Shown: piece by piece, positions 53,928-62,876 of the stretch | Position numbering within the stretch: the stretch's first letter is position 1 | How the letters are laid out: every line of letters begins with the position of its first letter | Source: Tolypothrix sp. PCC 7910 | GTDB taxonomy: Bacteria; Cyanobacteriota; Cyanobacteriia; Cyanobacteriales; Nostocaceae | Length of the DNA stretch: 64,000 nt | Assembly: GCF_011769525.1 (NCBI RefSeq) | Contig: NZ_CP050440.1 | Span: 8,356,001 to 8,420,000, forward strand | Reading direction: 5' to 3' | The notes under the pieces: generated by a model | Told to the model about the DNA's origin: nothing | Database searches by the model: none | What the model saw: only the letters and a program-made list of their open reading frames with translations | Position numbers and translations under genes: made by a program

Positions 53928-55049
53928 ATGATTTCAATTCTTGCCCACGCCCAAGGGCTAGTTTACACTCTACTGTCATTGATGCCCTCAAAATACCAGC
54001 AACAAAACTTAGAAGCAATGTTGGGATTGTTCCTACAGGCACAAGGACATCCATTACCAGAACATTCTAAAAGTAAGTCTGCCAGTGCCTTAAGCCGATT
54101 TCTCAATATTTATGATTGGTCAACCCGTAGTGTAATTCGCACTGCTCGCACTCGTATCATTGAGGAGATTTTGTCTCACTGTCCAAAAGGACGCAAACCT
54201 TGTCTACAAGTAATTATTGACCTGACAACTTTAGAGAAATGTGGCAAATTTCCGCAATTTAAAGATTTAATCCGTGTCTACAACGGAAAAAGAGGCTTGC
54301 ATTTAGTTGTCGTGTATTTAGTTGTCGGTCAGTGGCGAGTCCCTTGGAGTTTCCGTGTCTGGAGGGGGAAAGGCACTTCCTCTCCAGCACAGTTGGCTTT
54401 AAAGTTGGTCAAATGCTTACCTCCAGAATTAACCCAGCGCTTCCAAGTTATGATCCTCGTAGATACGGCCTTCGGCAGTGTGGAATTTCTACATGGTGTC
54501 CGAAAGCTCAAGTATCACGTAATTGCTGGTATCGCAAGGAAACGGACATTAACTTCGGGATACAGCGTTTCTCAATTACATAAACGCGGACAACACCTGC
54601 ACCTTTTAGGTTTAAAGTTTCCTGTTTATGTATCTTGGTATTATTTTAAACGTGATGATGGCAAGTACGAAAAACGATTTGTGGTGTCCACCAAAGCTCT
54701 CAAACCCAGCACTATTTCTTGGTGGGGTAAACGACGATGGCAGATAGAGGGCTGGTTTAAGACGGCCAAGCATCGTTTCGGACTACACCGCTTTGGGCAA
54801 GGAACACTTTTAGGTGTTTACCGTTGGTTGATACTTTCCCTCATCTCCTATATCTTGGCCCATTGGGCTTACTTATCTACAACAGTCGCATCAACAAATT
54901 TACCCAATTGGGGGCAAGCCGCAGAAATTGCATTCCAAGCTATATTTCCACAATTAGTGCTGTTATTTCTTTTACAAGATATTGAACGTCTGAGAAACTT
55001 GGCACTTAGTCATGGAATTGACATCCAAGTTTACAGGTGCAAGATCTGA
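53928..55049 (+). CDS. IS4-like DDE transposase, apparently intact
   Basis: The 373-residue protein has the DDE pattern: D98 ('IIDLTTLEK'), D179 ('LVDTAFGS') and E274 in 'RRWQIEGWFKTAKHRFGL', which fits the R-(3)-E-(6)-K part of the IS4 signature, although the usual tyrosine before it is glycine here. The frame is uninterrupted, so the element may still be active. It lacks recognisable inverted repeats near its ends by eye. The two genes around it are unrelated. Confidence 0.87.
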   Translation: MISILAHAQGLVYTLLSLMPSKYQQQNLEAMLGLFLQAQGHPLPEHSKSKSASALSRFLNIYDWSTRSVIRTARTRIIEEILSHCPKGRKPCLQVIIDLTTLEKCGKFPQFKDLIRVYNGKRGLHLVVVYLVVGQWRVPWSFRVWRGKGTSSPAQLALKLVKCLPPELTQRFQVMILVDTAFGSVEFLHGVRKLKYHVIAGIARKRTLTSGYSVSQLHKRGQHLHLLGLKFPVYVSWYYFKRDDGKYEKRFVVSTKALKPSTISWWGKRRWQIEGWFKTAKHRFGLHRFGQGTLLGVYRWLILSLISYILAHWAYLSTTVASTNLPNWGQAAEIAFQAIFPQLVLLFLLQDIERLRNLALSHGIDIQVYRCKI

Positions 55050-55386
55050 GTTACCCAGTCTCTACAAATGTGCCAGGTTTAAAAGTGGCATAGGGTAATT
55101 GGGTGGTATGAAGACAGGTGGTATTCTAGGTCAGGTTTACAGAGTGATTTCACCTAGATAATCGCATCTTAAGTAAACGTAAATTTTGTTGCAAAATTGG
55201 CTAACTTACCATCATCAGTGGGAGATGTGGCGAAGCTCAGAATTTGGGCTGAGAGCCTTTTCGTAAATTAAATAGGCATCTATGCGATCGCGAATATTTA
55301 TATAAACGGTGATTTGCAGATTTCCGTTTATTCATTGCCAGGAGTGTGCTACTCAATTCCTCGAACACCTTAGGAGTCGCATTATT
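55050..55386. other. Intergenic region between transposase and beta-helix gene
   Basis: About 340 bp with no gene. The right end of the insertion sequence must lie in its first part. AGGAG near 55371 precedes the beta-helix gene start. Confidence 0.4.
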
Positions 55387-56814
55387 ATGTTTTTAGATCA
55401 ACCGGTTGCAATCACTCAACCTGTTAACCTTGGCAATGCTGCTAAGTTAAAAGCTGAATATGTTGATAATGCAGATTTATCTGCAGCAAAACTGAAAAAT
55501 ACTCAAAATAACTCAACTACAAAACTCGCTCTCAGTACTACTGGTAAAACATACTTTGTCTCTGGGACTGGGAACGATAACAACAATGGCTTGAAGGAAA
55601 GTAGTGCATTTCGGACGCTGGGAAAAGCGGCCTACGTTCTACAGCCAGGTGATACCATTTATGTCATGAATGGAACTTATACGCATGGTAATCCATACCA
55701 AGCTGTGATGTATATTGAAAACAAAAAAGGCACAGCTAGTAAACCAATTACCATCAAAGCCTATCCTGGACATAAACCCTTTGTAAAGGTCAACAATTAC
55801 ACTGGCATCCAAATCGTTAACTCTTCTTACATTACAGTTGAGGGTTTTAAATTAGAGGGCAACAACGACAATATAACTTTGCAGTATGCACTACAGCAAA
55901 AAGATAATCTCAATAATCCCCAAACCTCAAATAGTGGCATTCAAATTACTCAATATTCCCACCATATAGTAGTTCGTAACAACCAAGTTGCGAAGTTTGG
56001 CGGTGCAGGAATTAGTAGTATTAAAGGAGATTACCTGACATTTGAAAACAATGTTTTGTATCAGAACTGTTTGTATACTCCTTGGGGAGCTAATACTTTA
56101 GGCATGATGTATAGCTGGAATTCTGACAACAATACCAGCCAATACAAAATGATTGTTCGGGGCAATATTGTTTACCAAAATAAAAGCTTAGTTCCCTGGA
56201 AAGAAGCAGGAAAAATCACTGAAGGGCATGGGATTATGATGGATGATAATCTCAATACCCAAAAAAATTCCACTCATCAACCATATAGGGGTAAGACATT
56301 AATTGCCAACAACATATCCTATAACAATGGTGGTGCTGGGATTATGATTTATAGCAGTGCCAATGTTGATGTAGTTAACAATACAACTTATCAGAATGCA
56401 CAATCGCCTGATCATGTAAAAGCTGGAGAAATTACGGTTCTGGATGCCGATCAAGTAAAAGTATTCAACAACATTATGTACTCACGGAAGGATGGCAATG
56501 CCAACCAAGTATATAACGCCAAAAATACTCAATTTGACTACAACGTTGTTTACAATTCCTCCAAATTTACCAGTTCGCTCACTCACAATATTATTGGGAA
56601 AGACCCTCGATTAAACGATCCATCCAAGGGTAATTTCACCCTCAGATCTGGTAGTTCGGCAATTGATACTGGAACTAAAGCTTTCAGCGGTGTCAATGCA
56701 CCAGGTATTGATATACAAGGCTTCAGCCGTCCACAAGATGGAGATGGTAGAGGTGGTGCGATTGTAGATATAGGTGCATTAGAAGTTGCTGCCAAAGCTG
56801 CATTCGCCAAGTAA
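55387..56814 (+). CDS. Right-handed parallel beta-helix protein
   Basis: The 475-residue protein has a leading 'GKTYFVSGTGNDNNNGLKESSAFRTLGKAAYVLQPGDTIYVMNGTY', typical of DUF1565-type beta-helix proteins, followed by repeated beta-helix rungs ('ITVEGFKLEGNND', 'HIVVRNNQVAKFGGAGISS', 'LTFENNVLYQN', 'VDVVNNTTYQN'). It probably binds or cuts a polysaccharide outside the cell. No classical signal peptide is seen. ATG 55387 (AGGAG 11 bp upstream) is preferred over the frame start at 55309. It faces, convergently, the RTX beta-helix protein. Confidence 0.82.
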   Translation: MFLDQPVAITQPVNLGNAAKLKAEYVDNADLSAAKLKNTQNNSTTKLALSTTGKTYFVSGTGNDNNNGLKESSAFRTLGKAAYVLQPGDTIYVMNGTYTHGNPYQAVMYIENKKGTASKPITIKAYPGHKPFVKVNNYTGIQIVNSSYITVEGFKLEGNNDNITLQYALQQKDNLNNPQTSNSGIQITQYSHHIVVRNNQVAKFGGAGISSIKGDYLTFENNVLYQNCLYTPWGANTLGMMYSWNSDNNTSQYKMIVRGNIVYQNKSLVPWKEAGKITEGHGIMMDDNLNTQKNSTHQPYRGKTLIANNISYNNGGAGIMIYSSANVDVVNNTTYQNAQSPDHVKAGEITVLDADQVKVFNNIMYSRKDGNANQVYNAKNTQFDYNVVYNSSKFTSSLTHNIIGKDPRLNDPSKGNFTLRSGSSAIDTGTKAFSGVNAPGIDIQGFSRPQDGDGRGGAIVDIGALEVAAKAAFAK

Positions 56815-56848
56815 TATCAATTCTCCAAAATATCGCTACATATGAGTA

Positions 56849-56876
56849 GCAGGGAGCAGGGAGCAGGGAGCAGGGG
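56849..56876. repeat. Heptamer array (GCAGGGA)n
   Basis: Three exact GCAGGGA units and a fourth of GCAGGGG lie between the convergent beta-helix genes. Related heptamers occur in the giant membrane-protein gene and near 51560. Confidence 0.9.
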
Positions 56877-57095
56877 GAGAATTATCTGTAGCCTGGATTT
56901 AGAGAAATGGTATAAATCATAAATACCCCTCTTCTGTCAATTTCTGGAATAAGCAAGTAGTAAAGAGGCAAGGTAGTAGCAAGCTCTCTCCGCTGCTTCT
57001 TTTCTTATTCTATGATTGTTGATAGAAAATCGGCAGTTAATCCCGCTCTTTTTAAGAGTGGGATTAACTTAACTTGCTGAATTTACAATCTGGTT

Positions 57096-59051
57096 CTAGA
57101 AAATGAAGTTCTTAGCAGTTAGATTACTACTAGAAACGTTACTTAGTGTCAACAATTTCTGGAATTGATTGGGAGTGGTGTCACCACCTGCATTAACACT
57201 CACAACCGTATTAGAACCAACCTGTTCTTTTTTCACATAACTACTGAAAGGATTAGAACTCTTAAAATTGCTACCTTCAATCATCTTGTTGAGGTCAATT
57301 ACATCTCTTCCAGTTTCAAAATATTGAATCCAATCGCCTTGTTCTGCAATATTTTGATAGACAAATCTGTCCTTACCTCCTGAGCCATGTAAGATATCCT
57401 TACCTTTACCACCAATCAAAACATCATCGCCTTCCCCAGCTTGCAGGATATCGTTACTATCACCACCTTTAAGGGTATCGTTACCATCACCTCCTTGGAG
57501 AATGTTTCTAGTTGCAACACCTTGGAGGTAGTCGCCACCCTTAGTCCCACGCATAAGATTAGGCCCGGACATAGTTGTGTTCATAGCAGTTGCGTTCAAC
57601 TGGCTAGATATCTCGAAAGCGCCAACATCTACTCTGCTATCTCGCGCCATCCCTCGTTCGTCAATGGTGGGTATGCCAGCACCTACCTTACCACTATTGA
57701 TGGCGGGGCTACCAACGAGAAGAGGATGAACCAGCATACCTCCGATATTTTGTAAGGGGCCAATAAGAGGGTTAACTACCCGGCTACCTGAGACAACTCG
57801 ACGACCTTGTTGGGGTGCAGGAAATTCAATGTTGCCACCCCCATCTTTTAGTTGGTAGCCTACTTGTTTTTGTGATGCATCTCCAGCATTGTTGTTAGCA
57901 ACAATGGAATTAGTAAGGGTGACAGCAGCAGATGGATCACCAATCCAAACTGCTCCACAAGCCCGTCCAGCGAAGTTATTCACAATAGTGGAATTTGTAA
58001 TATTAACGGGTGCAGTTTTGTCGGTATTGACAAATAGTGCCGCACCAGCATCCTTAGTCGCCTTATTCGCGGAAAAGGTGGTGTTAATAAAATCTTTCTT
58101 TCCGCCACCATCTAACCATACAGCCCCTCCTTGTTGCTCGGATATATTATTGGCAAATGTGACGTTACGGACTGTAAGATTGTTATTTGCTCGTAATCCG
58201 CCCCCACGTGCAATACCTTTACTATCTACGCTGGCTGTGTTACCTATAACTGTGCAGTTTTCCAAAAGCATTTTGTCTGCACCGTAACTATAGAGGAAGA
58301 GTGCGCCCCCTTCTCCTTTGGTTTTATTGCCTTCAAATCGACTATTCCGAATGGCAATCATACCACCCACAGGAGTACCTGGCCCGACTGGGTCTCCTCC
58401 ATCAGTACAGATTGCACCGCCACCAATACCACCTGCTGAACTGTTATTGCGGAACTCTGATTTGTCTATAGTTAACCCCCCTAAGAGGTTATAAATTGCG
58501 CCACCATTAACTCCCTTGTTGTTGGTGAATTTACAATCTTTGACAGTTAGATCGCCAGAACCTCTTGTGGCGATCGCTCCACCACTAAAACCAGATTTCG
58601 TTAAAGTACCATCATTGCTGTCAAAGGTGCTTTTAGTGACTATGCCTTTAGCGCTATAGCCGATATTGATAGCTCCACCTTCACCACCGCGATTGTAGTT
58701 AAATTTACAGTTATCAACTGTTATGCTGCCATAGTCAACAACTTTAACAGCCCCACCTCTTTCGGTTGAGTAACCGTTAGTAATGCTGAGGTTTCGCAGC
58801 GTAGCGTTGACATGTCTACCAACTTCAAATATTCGCGAGGCATTATTACCGCTAATTTTTAAATTTGCTGCGCCTGCGCCATCAATTGTCAAATTTTTTG
58901 TAATGTTAATTTGCCCACTTGTGAGTGTAATCGTTTTATTGGCAAGAGTAGAGGCAAATTTGATGGTATCACCTGTTTGTGCAGAGGCGAGTGCAGCGCG
59001 CAAAGAACCTGCTCCGTTATCGGCGGTTGAAGTTACGTTAATAGTAGCCAT
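57096..59051 (-). CDS. Beta-helix protein with RTX calcium-binding repeats
   Basis: The 651-residue protein begins 'MATINVTSTADNGAGSLRAALASA', a common start of exported beta-helix proteins. Rungs of 'GGAI/GGAL' type run to about residue 450, followed by a linker. Glycine-aspartate nonapeptides lie at about 505-566 ('GGDGNDTLKGGDSNDILQAGEGDDVLIGG'). RTX repeats bind calcium and are typical of type I secretion substrates, which lack a signal peptide, as here. The C-terminal 85 residues would hold the secretion signal. No type I exporter is in the window. It may be a surface-associated structural or sugar-binding protein. Confidence 0.88.
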   Translation of the reverse strand: MATINVTSTADNGAGSLRAALASAQTGDTIKFASTLANKTITLTSGQINITKNLTIDGAGAANLKISGNNASRIFEVGRHVNATLRNLSITNGYSTERGGAVKVVDYGSITVDNCKFNYNRGGEGGAINIGYSAKGIVTKSTFDSNDGTLTKSGFSGGAIATRGSGDLTVKDCKFTNNKGVNGGAIYNLLGGLTIDKSEFRNNSSAGGIGGGAICTDGGDPVGPGTPVGGMIAIRNSRFEGNKTKGEGGALFLYSYGADKMLLENCTVIGNTASVDSKGIARGGGLRANNNLTVRNVTFANNISEQQGGAVWLDGGGKKDFINTTFSANKATKDAGAALFVNTDKTAPVNITNSTIVNNFAGRACGAVWIGDPSAAVTLTNSIVANNNAGDASQKQVGYQLKDGGGNIEFPAPQQGRRVVSGSRVVNPLIGPLQNIGGMLVHPLLVGSPAINSGKVGAGIPTIDERGMARDSRVDVGAFEISSQLNATAMNTTMSGPNLMRGTKGGDYLQGVATRNILQGGDGNDTLKGGDSNDILQAGEGDDVLIGGKGKDILHGSGGKDRFVYQNIAEQGDWIQYFETGRDVIDLNKMIEGSNFKSSNPFSSYVKKEQVGSNTVVSVNAGGDTTPNQFQKLLTLSNVSSSNLTAKNFIF

Positions 59052-59774
59052 GCTTTGAATTCCCTTATAAACAACGTTTTTTGATCGACTATTTTGAGAG
59101 AATCACAAATTAATCGTGATTTATCAAAAGTCGATTCATCGTTTGAAACGATGGGATTCAGAGCACCCTGTTTTGTAGATTTCTTCGAGCTAAATTTTGA
59201 ACTCCAAATAGTTGGAAATATTTAGCTGATATTTACTGGCAATTTGCTAACATCACCATTTTTCCCTGATGTGCAGATGCAATAATTTATCCTTATGTTG
59301 ATCCAGTTGATTCAACAGGATTAGCTTTATCCACACTTTATAACTTCACCCAAACTTTTATCGCTATGATAAAATTACGTAGATTTCAGTTACTTCGGTA
59401 ACTTAATCTATTTAGTTTTGACCAGCCAAATTTACTTAGACGATGTTACACAATTTGTGTTCTTTATGCAACCTTTATAAAAAAATAATTTGAAATATGA
59501 GCAATTGAATTGCATATTTATTAGCTATTGAGAGCAATATCAAGAATAAATGTGCGAGAGAGAATAAAGATTAGGAATATATCTCAAAATTAGGAATTTG
59601 CAATGTATACAGTATGTAATTTTCCAAAAATGTCAGTTGCGATCGCAAGTCTCTGCTTAAACAGATATTGAAGTAAACCAACGTATTATTATACATCATA
59701 TTCAGGCATCTTAGCGCTTTGCTGAAATACTGAAAATTGAACTGATAATTCTTCTACCTAAGCCTCAGATATTA
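59052..59774. other. AT-rich intergenic region, nothing recognised
   Basis: About 720 bp with no usable ORF and no strong hairpin. One GCGATCGC occurs near 59639. A short inverted pair near 59085-59135 (AATCGTGATT, then GATTCATCG...CGATGGGATTC) is weak. Confidence 0.4.
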
Positions 59775-60668
59775 TTAACTGTGGTGCATGAGTTCTAGAT
59801 AAATATGCTCTAAACGTACAGCCTGACGGGCTATAGAATCAATGGCTATGCCCTCGAAGCGTGCAATAATTTCCTTTAATTCCAAAGGCTCAGGTAACCA
59901 AAAGGCCAAATCGTTACCATAACGCCGATGAGTAAAACCGTATTCTTGGGCGCGTGCGATCGCCTGTGCTTCAAACTCAGTTTGTATTAACACGATTTCT
60001 TGGGCTGGAATCAATGTACGTAATTCTGCTAAACTACCCTCAGCCAAAATTTGACCATTTTTTAAAATACCAATTCTCTGGCAAAGACGCTCTGCCTCAT
60101 CTAATAAATGAGTTGTGAGCAAAACTGTAATTCCTTGATTTTTGAGTTGGCAAATCAATTCCCAAACTTCATATCTGGCTTCAATATCTAAGCCTGTGGT
60201 CGGTTCATCTAGAATTACTAGCTGTGGTTGGTGTACTAAGGCTACTGCAATATTTAACCGTCTTTGCATTCCTCCACTGAGTGTCTCTACTGGATGTTTT
60301 GCTTTATCTAGTAAATTGATAGATAGCAACGTTTCGCTAATTCTTTTCTGGCGAGTTTCGCGGTTTAAACCGTAAATATCACCAAAAAACTTGAGATTTT
60401 CTTCACAAGATAGGCTTTTATAGAGTAAATTTTCTTGAGGTGCAACACCAATTATTCTTTTGGTAGCGGCGGAAATTGGCTGATGATTGATGCTAATATC
60501 ACCACTGTCTGCATTCAATAAATTACAAATAATATTAATTGTGGTGGTTTTACCTGCTCCATTTGCACCTATTAAACCGTAAACCTCTCCTGGCTCAATA
60601 TGCAAATTTAAATTTTGGAGAACTTGGTTCTTGCCATAAGATTTATTTAAATTTTTAATAGTTAGCAT
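59775..60668 (-). CDS. ABC transporter ATP-binding protein
   Basis: The 297-residue protein has Walker A 'GANGAGKTT', the signature 'LSGGMQRRLNIA', Walker B 'LVILDEPTTGLD' and the H-loop 'LLTTHLLDEAERL'. It is of the DrrA/NatA type that pairs with ABC-2 permeases. It starts 9 bp after the permease stop, so they are co-transcribed. The cargo is unknown; drug, lipid or polysaccharide export are possible. Confidence 0.93.
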   Translation of the reverse strand: MLTIKNLNKSYGKNQVLQNLNLHIEPGEVYGLIGANGAGKTTTINIICNLLNADSGDISINHQPISAATKRIIGVAPQENLLYKSLSCEENLKFFGDIYGLNRETRQKRISETLLSINLLDKAKHPVETLSGGMQRRLNIAVALVHQPQLVILDEPTTGLDIEARYEVWELICQLKNQGITVLLTTHLLDEAERLCQRIGILKNGQILAEGSLAELRTLIPAQEIVLIQTEFEAQAIARAQEYGFTHRRYGNDLAFWLPEPLELKEIIARFEGIAIDSIARQAVRLEHIYLELMHHS

Positions 60669-60677
60669 TTTTATTTT

Positions 60678-61451
60678 TTATAATCGCCTTTCTACTATCA
60701 GCATCCGCCGATAAGATAGCCAGCCACCGACAAGCATAATCATAGCAAAAACTAATAAAAAACAAAAGTGTGAACCGATATCACTGATTCCTTCACCCTT
60801 AGATGATACCCTAACGAGGGCTTCATTCATGTGATAAATAGGATTAAATCGAGCGATATTAATTAAGGTAGGAGGAAATAAAGCAGCAGGTAAAAAGGCT
60901 CCACCAAGAATTAACAAAGGTACTCCAAAAGCTGCTACTAAAGAGTTAACATCTTCAATACGACGGGCTAATTGTGTACCCAAAATAAAACCTAAACCGA
61001 CATAAGCAATGATAGTTAATAAGATAACAATTAATCCTAATAAAATAGAGCCTTTAAAAGTAGCGCCCCAAAAGGCAGCAATAGTATAAATTAATATTGC
61101 CTGTCCGATACCAATGCAAGTATGGGCAAGAAAAATTCCTAAAAAGTAGGAAATACCACTTAAAGGAGACAGGAACAGGCGTTTTAGGGTTTTCTGCTCT
61201 CTTTCTGCAACAACAGTGGCGACACTTCCACCCAAACAACTAAAAAACATTGCTGCACCTACCAAAGTTGAGGGTGCAGCATATTCAAAAGCTGCATTGA
61301 TGGGTAGTTTTGCCCGTTCTGCCAAAATAAATCCGCTGAGAATCAATACTGAAATAGGGAATATACTCCAAAAAATTAAACTGCGTCTGCGGCGCAACAG
61401 TTCAATTAGTATACGTTGACTGACAGCTAGAATTTCACGCCAATATTTCAT
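60678..61451 (-). CDS. ABC-2 family permease
   Basis: The 257-residue protein has six hydrophobic segments and the ABC-2 signature 'VVAEREQKTLKRLFLSPLSGISYFLGIFLAH', with 'GGAFLPAALFPPTLINIARFNPIYHMNEALVR' late. It is the membrane partner of the ATPase encoded 9 bp downstream. I use ATG 61451; TTG 61457 adds two residues. Confidence 0.9.
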   Translation of the reverse strand: MKYWREILAVSQRILIELLRRRRSLIFWSIFPISVLILSGFILAERAKLPINAAFEYAAPSTLVGAAMFFSCLGGSVATVVAEREQKTLKRLFLSPLSGISYFLGIFLAHTCIGIGQAILIYTIAAFWGATFKGSILLGLIVILLTIIAYVGLGFILGTQLARRIEDVNSLVAAFGVPLLILGGAFLPAALFPPTLINIARFNPIYHMNEALVRVSSKGEGISDIGSHFCFLLVFAMIMLVGGWLSYRRMLIVERRL

Positions 61452-61540
61452 AAACAAGGGAACAGGAACAGTGAAAACTAGGTTACCAATAAAAAGCCTG
61501 AATCACTCCCACTGATAATTTTAATTAAACATAGGCTAAC

Positions 61541-61678
61541 TTAATGGCGATCGCAACGCCGAAAAAAGCAATATCTACGACGGTTACGACTACGCAGTTT
61601 TGCCAAGTGTCCTTGAGGTTGCATGTGTTTAGGGCAGGTAAGATGCCCAACACCACAAGAGGCTGATAAAATTTTCAT
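61541..61678 (-). CDS. Very small Cys/His-rich basic protein, tentative
   Basis: A 46-codon ORF from ATG 61678 to TAA 61541. The product begins 'MKILSASCGVGHLTCPKHMQ' and has four cysteines and four histidines, 10 basic residues from about 27 to 44 and a 'CFFRRCDRH' end. The Cys/His spacing could bind a metal. No ribosome binding site is seen. A hairpin ends 13 bp upstream of the ATG. The frame is short, so it could be chance; residue composition is the main evidence. Confidence 0.4.
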   Translation of the reverse strand: MKILSASCGVGHLTCPKHMQPQGHLAKLRSRNRRRYCFFRRCDRH

Positions 61679-61690
61679 GTCTAAATATAT

Positions 61691-61718
61691 AACGCCAGCT
61701 TGTAATCAAGCTGGCGTT
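61691..61718. terminator. Perfect 12-bp hairpin
   Basis: AACGCCAGCTTG and its exact inverse flank a 4-nt loop (TAAT), followed by TTGAG on the plus strand and by ATATATTT on the minus strand. It lies 83 bp after the stop of the GlsB-like gene, on the minus strand, so it likely terminates that gene. It could also end a plus-strand transcript. Confidence 0.7.
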
Positions 61719-61800
61719 TTGAGTTGATTAAATTCAGGGACAAAAATATATAAGCTGCAATTCCCTGAGGGTTACTAAAAAATTGGCGGGTATTTTACTT

Positions 61801-62073
61801 TTACAGAGCGCTGCGGCGAGTGAATAAGTTCCACAAGAAAACTGCAACAATTGCGCCCAGAACAGCTACTATAATACCCGTAATGCTGAGAGTTGGTGCG
61901 GCTAATGCCAAAGTTCCCGTACTGAAAAATACTCCTAAGCTACCACCAACAAATGCACCTATAATGCCTAACAAAATTGTTCCTAGAATACCGCCGCCTT
62001 GATGACCTGGGTAGATAGCTTTAGCAATAGCTCCAGCAATTAGTCCTAAAACGATCCAAGCAAGAATGTTCAT
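61801..62073 (-). CDS. GlsB/YeaQ/YmgE-family stress membrane protein
   Basis: The 90-residue protein has three hydrophobic helices with glycine-rich faces ('MNILAWIVLGLIAGAIAKAIYPGHQGGGILGTILLGIIGAFVGGSLGVFF'), the full pattern of the transglycosylase-associated/GlsB family. In other bacteria such genes are induced by envelope or osmotic stress; function is unknown. It is monocistronic with the hairpin above as terminator. Confidence 0.9.
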   Translation of the reverse strand: MNILAWIVLGLIAGAIAKAIYPGHQGGGILGTILLGIIGAFVGGSLGVFFSTGTLALAAPTLSITGIIVAVLGAIVAVFLWNLFTRRSAL

Positions 62074-62517
62074 AGTTTTTATGTTGAGAAAACAACTTTT
62101 TTATTTGACCTTTGTTGAGTTAAATTTAGCACCTCAAACTTGTCTATCATATCTACCGTCAGAACTAACTTATGCTAGCCTGAAGAAATAGCTACCTTTC
62201 TAAATTTATCTAACTTAATTACTGAACTTACTGGCGTAGCAAGGAAACAGAGAAGGACTAAGTACATCTTTGAGTAAGAAAATGATTCTTATAAAAAATG
62301 CTGTACAAGCTCCGCGTTCATAAACGGGCTGACTCCCTAATTGTAATTTTCGGATTTTCTGCTGTGCCTGTTAACTGTTAACTATTTCCTAAAAAAATTT
62401 TATATTTGGGAAATATCTATCAATATAATTAGCGCTAATTCCTCCGCAAGATAGTTAACTTTAAATTGAATAGGTACCTAAAATCTTATTAATATACGCA
62501 GTTTATAGGAAAAAACT
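62074..62517. other. Intergenic region between two small membrane-protein genes
   Basis: About 440 bp, divergent promoters expected. I see no gene, no heptamer array and no clear hairpin. Confidence 0.4.
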
Positions 62518-62673
62518 ATGCTTGGTGTACTTTGGACTGTTGCAGTTGTACTTTTTATCTTTTGGGCTTTAGGGTTAGCATTGCATATTGCAGGCAATAT
62601 AATTCATGTATTGTTACTTTTGGCAATTGCGATCGCGATATATAATTTCCTAAAATCACGTACTGCTTTTTAG
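62518..62673 (+). CDS. lmo0937-family small membrane protein, 51 aa
   Basis: The 51-residue protein is two membrane helices with a short basic end ('MLGVLWTVAVVLFIFWALGL', then 'IIHVLLLLAIAIAIYNFLKS'). This is the pattern of the lmo0937 family, found in many bacteria and often stress-induced; function is unknown. AGGA lies 8 bp before the ATG. It is one of several stress-type genes in this end of the window. Confidence 0.85.
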   Translation: MLGVLWTVAVVLFIFWALGLALHIAGNIIHVLLLLAIAIAIYNFLKSRTAF

Positions 62674-62690
62674 GTTATAATCCCAAACGA

Positions 62691-62711
62691 TAGCAATTCT
62701 CAATCATTTGT
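62691..62711. repeat. Short dispersed repeat
   Basis: TAGCAATTCTCAATCATTTGT differs at one position from a stretch at 53590-53610. Both lie in intergenic DNA. It may be the end of a larger decayed element. Confidence 0.6.
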
Positions 62712-62876
62712 CAGCACCTAAGCGAAGCTACTATAAGTCTTCGATGCCAAGAATATTTTTTGAAATGAATTACACGGTTAGGGGCACAAAATGTTGTGCC
62801 CCTACGATTATATGTAGCTTGCCAAGTTGCTTTTTCCCCTGCCTATATAGCAATAGGATATGTAGCTAAAATTCCC

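Noticed and set aside
53700-55110. Terminal inverted repeats of the IS4-like element
   Set aside because: I compared both flanks by eye and found no matching ends long enough to report.
61549-61671. Plus-strand 40-codon ORF opposite the Cys/His-rich ORF
   Set aside because: Its composition is dominated by threonine runs and it has no ribosome binding site; the opposite frame looks more protein-like.
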